A stretch of 64,000 nt of DNA from Triticum aestivum. Lineage: Eukaryota > Streptophyta > Magnoliopsida > Poales > Poaceae. Under the pieces are notes generated by a model. The model ran no database searches, had not been told where the DNA came from, and worked only from the letters and a program-made list of their open reading frames with translations. Position 1 is the first letter of the stretch, and each line of letters opens with the position of its first letter. Of this stretch, positions 57,291 through 64,000 are shown piece after piece. Position numbers and translations under genes: made by a program. The stretch lies in NCBI RefSeq assembly GCF_018294505.1, contig NC_057809.1:136126979-136190978 (forward strand), given 5' to 3'.

Positions 57291-59805
57291 ATGGTTGATA
57301 CCGTAGATGGTGTGGAGGAGCACTCCAGTGTGAATTCGATCTCCTCTACGGGCGATGGGGGACCCTCGGTCTCTCGTGAGGAATTCAATGTGGCCTTGGA
57401 GACATTGAAAACCTCCATGACGACTGAGGTTGAAAGCATGTTTACTAAATTCATTGAAGGGCTTAAACTATCCACCGCACCATTGAAAGTGGGTGATCCC
57501 ACTGACAAGGTGACAGATGCTAACTCCGACAAGGGGGAAGCTAGTAGTGAAAAGGCCCCTTCTTCTGGTGGTAAAAATGGCACCAGCATCTTTTCCCATG
57601 TGGAACCACCACTTGTTTATGGTGGACCTATTCCTTCCACTCATTTGAATCATGCCGGTCCTCCCCTAAGATTGTGAAAAATGAGGACTTTGATTCTTGG
57701 GTTTATCGCTTTAAGCGTCATTTAAATCATGTGAAGACTAATCTTTGGAGAATCATTGAAGAAGGTTTCTATCCGCATGACCCAAGCAACTTCACTCCTC
57801 GAGAAGCCGCGGATAATCAATTCAATGAGAATGCTCTCTTCATCATCCAAGATGCAATTCCACCCGAAGATCTACCTCATCTTCGGTCCTTCGCCTTAGC
57901 CAAAGATGCATGGCTTTGTGTTGTCTCTCTCTATAGGGGAAGCGCAAGCATTCAATGCTCCAACTATGAAGTAGTGCAAGATGAAGCCGATGAGTTTGCA
58001 ATGAAAGAATATGAAGAACCTCATGAGCTTTATCGGAGAGTAACCAAACTCGCGGTCTCACTCCGAGATCATGGGAGCAAGGACACAGATGACAATTGGA
58101 TCAAGCACAAATTCCTCAAGGCAATGATTCCGTACCACAAGGCCATGTCCTCTGTCATTCGTCAAAGGCCAGACTTCCACACTTTGACCTCAAGTGAAGT
58201 GTTGGATGAGTTTGTGTCTATGAACATCTTGGACAAGACCGCCGACAATGCGGTGCTTCGTTCTCAAAGGGCAAAGAAGCCCAACCTTGCATTGAAGGCC
58301 AAGGTTTGTGTTGAAGAAGAAGAGGAAGAAGAGGAAAGCAACCCCGAAGATACAAAGTATGCCTATCATGAACACATGGCACTTGCTTCAAGGCAATTTT
58401 GGAGCAAGAAAAACTCAAGGCCAAACTTCAACAAGAACAACTCAAGTGGAACGAAGAGCAAGCAATGTGTGAGGACTTGCTACAATTGTGGCAATGTGAT
58501 CCATTTTGTTGTGGAGTGCCCGTATGAGAAGAGGGAAGACAATGGTGGCAAGCTCATTCGAAAGGACAAAGCCAAGTCTTTCCCCAACAAGAGCAACTTC
58601 ACCAAGAAGACCCCTCACAAGGTGTTGGTGGTTCAATAAGAGTACCATGAGGATGATGATGAAGAAGATGGTGAGTCGGTTGCCATGGCCTCCGTTGCCA
58701 TTGCAAAAACTCCACGAGTGTCTCTCTTCGACTCACCCAATGAGAACATCACCGTCAAGTGCCTCATGGCTAAAGCCACCAACAAGGCAACCCCAACATC
58801 AAAAATACCATAATTAATAATCCTTCCTTGATGGATTGCATTGATGAATGTGAGGGATCTAATGTGGAGGAAAATGAGTTTGAGTCCTTTATGGGTAAAC
58901 TCAAGGGTAAATCCAAGAAGCATTTTGTTGCTCTCTTGGAACAACTTGGTGAAGCCAATGACATGATCGAGGCTCACGAAGATACTATCTCCAAGATGGA
59001 GGGGCATAGTCGTGACTATGCCGATGAGATTTCGGATCTTTCCAATGCTCTTGAGGAAGAGCATGGTCTTTGTTTGGCTCTTAAGGAGTCACACAACGTT
59101 GATCATGCTAAGTTAAAGAAAGATCTTGATCATGCTCTCGTTGTTTCTTGTGTGCTAAACTCCGAGAAGGACAAACTTGGGGTTGATCTTGCTAGACTGA
59201 AAGAGGAGTTTGATCTACCTGACAAGGCTCACAAGGTCTTGAAGGGTGCTCATGCTAGCCTCAAAGAGTCTCATGATCAACTTCAAGTAAAGCTAACCAA
59301 GGAGAAAGCCACTTTTCCTCGTATGATGTTAATTGATAATGCAAATGCTACTAACCCATGTTGTGAGCATGTGCATCTTGTTGAGGAGAATGCTAAGCTA
59401 AAGGTGCAACTTGAGAAAGGCCTTGTGTCTTGCATACAAGGCGAGAAGAATCTCAACGACCTTTTGACCAACCAAAAGGGAGTTGTGGCCAAGGAAGGGA
59501 TTGGGTACGTGCCCAAGTCCAAAACCAAGAAGAAGAATTACAAGGCCAAACGACCTCCTCCTCTCAAGCAAACTTTTGTGAAGGAGGGAGAGGGTGCTAC
59601 TAAGAAGAAGGAGAAGAACTCCGTGAGGGGTAGTGATGCCAAGAAGGGCAACGCTTCCATTCCCAACGAAGCCTGTGACTTTAACCCTTCTTATGTATTG
59701 TGTCGTGCTAGAGATGGGCATGTTTATGCCAAATTTGTTGGTTCTCCTTATGAGTACATTGAATGGTCTATTTGGGTTCCTAAGACCCTTGTTACTAACT
59801 TATAA
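57291..59805 (+). pseudogene. C4 gag with zinc knuckle and long coiled coil, broken
   Basis: Starts MVDTVDGVEEHSSVNSISST. A frameshift lies near 57665, then UBN2-type gag (NEDFDSWVYRFKRHLNHV; YRGSASIQCSNYEVVQDE), a Glu-rich stretch, and a CCHC knuckle CYNCGNVIHFVVEC. A TAA at 58637-58639 interrupts VLVVQ*EYHEDDDEEDG. After another stop (58811) and shift, a 325-residue frame from 58828 is largely heptad coiled coil (DLSNALEEEHGLCLALKESH, LARLKEEFDL, LHDQL-type repeats), then Lys-rich, ending WVPKTLVTNL. Gag plus a coiled-coil extension before protease is typical of one group of cereal Copia elements. Confidence 0.85.
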
Positions 59806-59854
59806 GGACCCATTAGAAAATGGGTACCTAAAACCAAGCATTGATCTCTTGTAG

Positions 59855-60557
59855 GTGTTTGCTTCCGGTGGGGGATCATGGTTGCTCGATAGTGGAGCTA
59901 CTAATCATATGACCGGAAGCAAGGACTTGGTGGTGGACATGCAAAAGATTCCATCCATGCCCACCAACGTCGAGTGGGGTGATGCCTCGTCTTCTAAGGT
60001 ATTGGGACTCGGCAAAGTTGTCATTTCTCATGATCTTACGATCGAGAAGGTCATGCTTGTTGAGTCCCTTGCATACAATTTACTTTCCGTTCGTCAACTA
60101 GCACTCATGGGCTTTGCCACTTTCTTTGATATTGATACCGTGGCCCTCTTGTGGAGCAAGACTCTTAAAGTAGCCTTTGTTGGGCATGTCGAGAATGGTC
60201 TCTATGTGATTAACTTTTCGGAGCGACCCACTAAGACCGCGACATGCCTAATGGCTAAAGTTCACGTGGGATGGCTTTGGCATCACCGTCTAGCCCACGT
60301 CAATATGAGATCCTTGCAAAGTCTTCTCAAGGGGGACCATGTCCGTGGACTAACAAATGTTAGTTTTGCCAAAGATCGTGCTTGCAGTGTTTGCATAGAA
60401 GGAAAGCTACATGAGAAGGCTCACCCTCCCACGACTATCATATACTCGAAGAGGCCTTTGGAGCTCCTTCATTTGGATCTCTTTGGACCTCCATCCTTTG
60501 ATAGTCTTGGGAGTAGAAAGTATTGCTTGGTGATTGTGGATGACTATTCAAGATACA
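59855..60557 (+). pseudogene. C4 protease and integrase N-terminus, truncated by G3
   Basis: Aspartic protease SWLLDSGATNHMTGSKDLV, then GAG-pre-integrase (LWHHRLAHVNMRSLQSL with CSVCIEGK completing the HHCC site) and the integrase core start (LELLHLDLFGPP, first catalytic Asp; YCLVIVDDYSRY). The frame then runs without a stop into the G3 LTR to 60793, adding about 78 residues of LTR-encoded sequence. It is separated from gag by a frameshift. Confidence 0.88.
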
Positions 60558-62078
60558 TGATACTTCCATTTTGCATCATGCTTTTATATCAATATTTATT
60601 GCATTATGGGCTATTATTACACATTATGTCACAATACTTATACCTATTATCTCTTATTTTACAAGGTTTACATAAAGAGGGAGAATGCCGGCAACTGGGA
60701 TTCTGTGCTGGAAAAGGAGCAAATATTAGAGACCTATTCTGCACAGCTCCAAAAGTCCTGAAACTTCACGGAAGATGTTTTCCAAATATATAAAAAATAC
60801 TCAGTGGAAGAAACTCACCAGGGGGGCCACACCCTGCCCATGAGGGTGGGGGGTGCGCCCTACCCCCCTGGGCGCGCCCCCTACCTCGTGGGCCCCCTGG
60901 TGGCCCTCCGGTGGCCAACTTCTGCTATATGGAGTCGTTCGATGGAAAAAAAATCATAAGCCATCTTCTCGGACGAAACTCCTCCGCCACGAGGCGGAAC
61001 ATTGGCAGAACCAATCTAGGGCTCTGGCGGAGCTGTTCTGCCGGGGAAACTTCCTTCCAGGAAGGGGAAATCATCGCCATCGTCATCACCAACGCTCCTC
61101 TCATCGGGAGAGGGTAATCTCCATCAACATCTTCATCAGCACCATCTCATCTCAAAACCCTAGTTCATCTCTTGTATCCAATTCTTGTCTCCAAGTCCGG
61201 GATTGGTGCTAGTAGGTTGCTAGTAGTGTTAATCACTCCTTGTAGTTGATGCTAGTTGGTTTAATTGGTGGAAGATCATATGTTCAGATCCTATATGCAT
61301 GTTAATACCCCTCTGATTATGAACATGTTTATGCTTTTTGAGTAGTTACTTTTGTTCCTGAGGACATGGGAGAAGTCTTGCTATTAGTAGTCATGTGAAT
61401 TTGGTATTCGTTCGATATTTTGATGAGATGTATGTTGTCTCTCCTCTAGTGGTGTTATGTGAACGTCGACTACATGACACTTCACCGTTGTTTGGGCCTA
61501 GAGGAAGGCATTGGGGAGTAATAAGTAGATGATGGGTTGCTAGAGTGACAGAAGCTTAAACCCTAGTTTATGCGTTGCTTCGTAAGGGGCTGATTTGGAT
61601 CCATATGTTTCATGCTATGGTTAGGTTTACCTTAATACTTTTGTTGTAGTTGCGGATGCTTGTAATAGAGGTTAATCATAAGTGTGATGCTTGTCCAAGT
61701 AAGGGCATTACCCAAGCACCGGTCCACCCACATACCAAATTATCAAAGTACCGAACGCGAATCATATGAACGCGATGAAAACTAGCTTGACGATATTCCC
61801 ATGTGTCCTCGGGAGCGCTTTACATCATATAAGAGTTTGTCCAGGCTTGTCCTTTGCTACAAAAGGATTGGGCCACCTTTCTGCACTTTATTTATTTTTG
61901 TTACTTGTTGCTCGTTACAAATTATCCTTTCACAAAACTATCTGTTACCACTTATTTCAGTACTTGCAGAGAATACCTTGCTGGAAACCGCTTATCATTT
62001 CCTTATGCTCCTCGTTGGGTTCGACACTCTTACTTATCGAAAGGACTATGATAGATCCCCTATACGTGTGGGTCATCA
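60558..62078 (+). repeat. G3 5' LTR (1521 bp), same family as G1
   Basis: Starts TGATACTTCCATTTTGCATC and ends GTGGGTCATCA. It matches the complement of G1's LTRs throughout, with scattered differences. The five bases before it are ATACA (60553-60557); the other duplication is outside the window. The primer site follows at 62090. Confidence 0.92.
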
Positions 62079-62089
62079 AGACTCTTTTC

Positions 62090-62107
62090 TGGCACCGTTG
62101 CCGGGGA
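62090..62107 (+). other. G3 primer-binding site (tRNA-Asp)
   Basis: TGGCACCGTTGCCGGGGA eleven bases after the LTR; one mismatch to the tRNA-Asp complement seen in N1. This is the segment that G1 has lost. Confidence 0.8.
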
Positions 62108-62184
62108 GTGAAGCGCCTTTGGTAGGTGGAATTTGGTAAGGAAAAATTTATATAGTGTGCTGAAATTTACTGTCACTTGTCACC

Positions 62185-64000
62185 ATGGAAAGTAATCCTC
62201 TGAAGGGCTTGTTCGGGGTATCTTCACCCCGATGAGTAGAGCAAAGAGTTGCTCCTCAACCTACTGAACCTACTGAAAATGAAAATGAAAATGAAAATTC
62301 TTTCTTTGACGTTCCTGCGGGTATGATAGAAAAAGTTCTAGCTAATCCTTTTTTAGGAGATGGAACAAAACATCCTGATGAACATCTGATATATGTGGAT
62401 GAAGTTTGGGGATTATTTAAGCTTGCAAGTGTACCCGGAGATGTTGTTAAGAAGAAGTTCTTCCCTTTATCTTTGAGGGGAGATGCATCGACATGGTATA
62501 GGCTATGTGATGATATGAGGTCTTGGAATTACAAACGATTGAAATTGGAATTTCATCAGATGTTTTATCCTATGCATCTTGTTCATCGTGATCGCAATTA
62601 TATATATAATTTTTTGCCTCGCGAAGGAGAAAGCATCGCTCAAGCTTGGGGGAGGCTTAAATCAATGTTGTATCCATGCCCCAATCATGATCTCTCAAGA
62701 GAAATGATTATATCAAAATTTTATGCTCGGCTTTCTGGTAACAATCGCACCATGCTTGATACTTGTCGTGCTGGCTCTTTTATGATGAAGACTATTGAAT
62801 TCAAATGGGATTTATTGTAAAGAATTAAACGCAACTCTGAAGATTGGGACCTCGACAATGGTAAGAAGTCAGGTATGACACCTAGTTTTGATTGTGTTAA
62901 ATCTTTTATGGATACCGATATTTTGCGTAAATTTAGCACTAAATGGACTTGACTCTGAGATAGTAGCTACTTTCTGTGAATCTTTTGCTGCTTATGTTGA
63001 TCTCCCCAAGGAGAAGTGGTTTAAATATCATCCTCCCATAGAAGTAAAAGTAGCTGCACCTATTAAAGTTGAAGAAAAGACCATCACTTATAATGATCCT
63101 ATTGTTCCTACTTCTTATGTTAAGAAACCACCTTTCCCTATTAGGATAAAGGATCATGCTAAAGCTCCAACTGCAGTTCGTAAAAGCAATATTAAAACAT
63201 ATACACCTCCTGAGAAAGTTAAAGTTGAACCTAATATTTCTATTGTTAAAGATCTCTTGTCTGGTAATATTGATGGGCATGTTATTTATTTCTGTAATGA
63301 AACTGCTAGAATTGCTAAACCCCGTGATAAAGATAAACCTAGACCTGTGGTAGGCATGCTTGTTATTTCTGTTAAAATAGGAGATCATTGTTATCGTGGC
63401 TTATGTGATATGGGTGCTAGTGCTAGTGCAATACCTTATTCCTTATACCAAGAAGTTATGCATGATATTGCATCTGCTGAGATGGAAGATATTGATGTCA
63501 CAATTTAACTTGCCAATATAGATACTATTTCACCAATGGGAATTGTTAGAGATGTTGAAGTCTTGTGTGGGAAAACTAAATACTCTGATGATTTTCTTGT
63601 TCTTGGTTCCCCAAAAGATAGCTTTTGCCCCCATTATATTTGGTAGACCCTTCTTAAACACTGTTAATGCTACCATAGATTGCAAAAGGGATGTTGTTAC
63701 TGTCGGTTTAGATGATATGACTCATGAATTTAATTTTTCTAAATTCAGTAGACAACACCGTGAAGAAGGATTACCTAGTAAGGATGAAATTATTGGTCTT
63801 GCTACTATTTCCGCACCTCCTAGTGATCCTTTAGAACAATATTTGCTAGACCATGAAAATGATATGTTTATGAATGAAAGAAGGGAATTAGATGAAGTAT
63901 TCTTTAAACAGGAACCTATTCTGAAAAACAATTTACCTGTTGAAATCCTAGGGGATCCTCCTCCACCCAAAGGTGATCCCGTGTTTGAGCTTAAACCGTT
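62185..64000 (+). pseudogene. G3 gag-protease (Athila-like), degraded, runs off the edge
   Basis: ATG at 62185 (MESNPLKGLFGVSSPR), with a TGA soon after (62230-62232). Then gag: NPFLGDGTKHPDEHLIYVDE, STWYRLCDDMRSWNYKRLK, REGESIAQAWGRLKSMLYPC; TAA at 62818; shift near 62940; GLDSEIVATFCESFAAYVDL. The protease site is LCDMGASASAIPYSLYQEV (relatives usually show DLGAS), followed by a TAA near 63506 and a frameshift near 63625, after which IIFGRPFLNTVNATIDCKRD and the linker toward RT continue to the window end. RT is not reached. Confidence 0.85.

Larger units (their letters stand above)
51630..60557 (+). mobile_element. C4: Copia retrotransposon, interrupted and open to the right
   Basis: Plus-strand element in C3: LTR 51630-57239 (split by a 4.2-kb solo LTR), tRNA-Met primer site, a long gag with coiled coil, protease and the start of integrase. 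It is cut at 60557 by G3. The remaining pol and 3' LTR are presumably beyond the window. The presumed target duplication is ACTCT (51625-51629). Confidence 0.88.

Noticed and set aside
62939..63388. 149-codon minus-strand frame
   Set aside because: Antisense to the G3 gag region whose plus-strand frame matches the family; Asn/Phe/Tyr-rich shadow.

Overview
The window is a piece of a large grass genome, almost certainly Triticeae (wheat, Aegilops, barley or rye group). The evidence is Angela/WIS/BARE-type Copia LTRs (minus-strand start TGTTGGAAATATGCCC), an Au-like SINE, Gypsy LTRs starting TGATACGTC with tRNA-Asp primer sites, a Tat-lineage Gypsy with a second RNase H, and Harbinger elements. 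There is no prokaryotic gene organisation, rRNA, tRNA or CRISPR. By my reading about 90% is transposable element, mostly nested LTR retrotransposons. Family names come from recognition of termini and protein motifs, not from a search.

Left block (1-15.25 kb): a young minus-strand Angela-type Copia (C1) with an intact 1331-residue Gag-Pol frame sits inside an older plus-strand Copia (C2; single-frame pol with four stops, 3' LTR to 12473). Right of it, an eroded Copia tail holds a solo LTR (12568-13903, target duplication CCTAC) and a Helitron-like insert flanked by 132-bp direct repeats.

Gene island (about 15.9-23.0 kb): a multi-exon STE20/GCK-type protein kinase gene on the minus strand, 15934-20523, is the only ordinary host gene I can support. 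It has a Harbinger-type MITE in an intron. Beyond its promoter lie a SINE and a decayed Harbinger element with a Myb/NAM-associated gene, cut by the next retrotransposon.

Right block (23.04-64.0 kb): a minus-strand Copia (C3) starts at 23044 and is split by three large insertions. (1) Gypsy G1 (25544-42124, Athila-like, target duplication AGCTT) contains a 5'-truncated Tat-lineage Gypsy G2 (29877 to about 40040). G2 carries, on the opposite strand, a six-exon gene with its own TATA box. (2) A non-autonomous element N1 (43224-51270, target duplication CACAT). (3) Copia C4 (from 51630), whose LTR is split by a 4.2-kb solo LTR (52600-56783, target duplication TGGGA) and whose integrase is split by another G1-family Gypsy, G3, which runs off the right edge.

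The retroelements behave as independent parasites and form no operon. Points most worth a second look: the antisense spliced gene in G2, the in-frame gag/protease chimera at the G1-G2 junction, an AAGCT-microhomology deletion that removed G1's primer site, a cluster of GCGGTAGTACCGC palindromes upstream of C4's TATA box, and the very young coding-competent C1.
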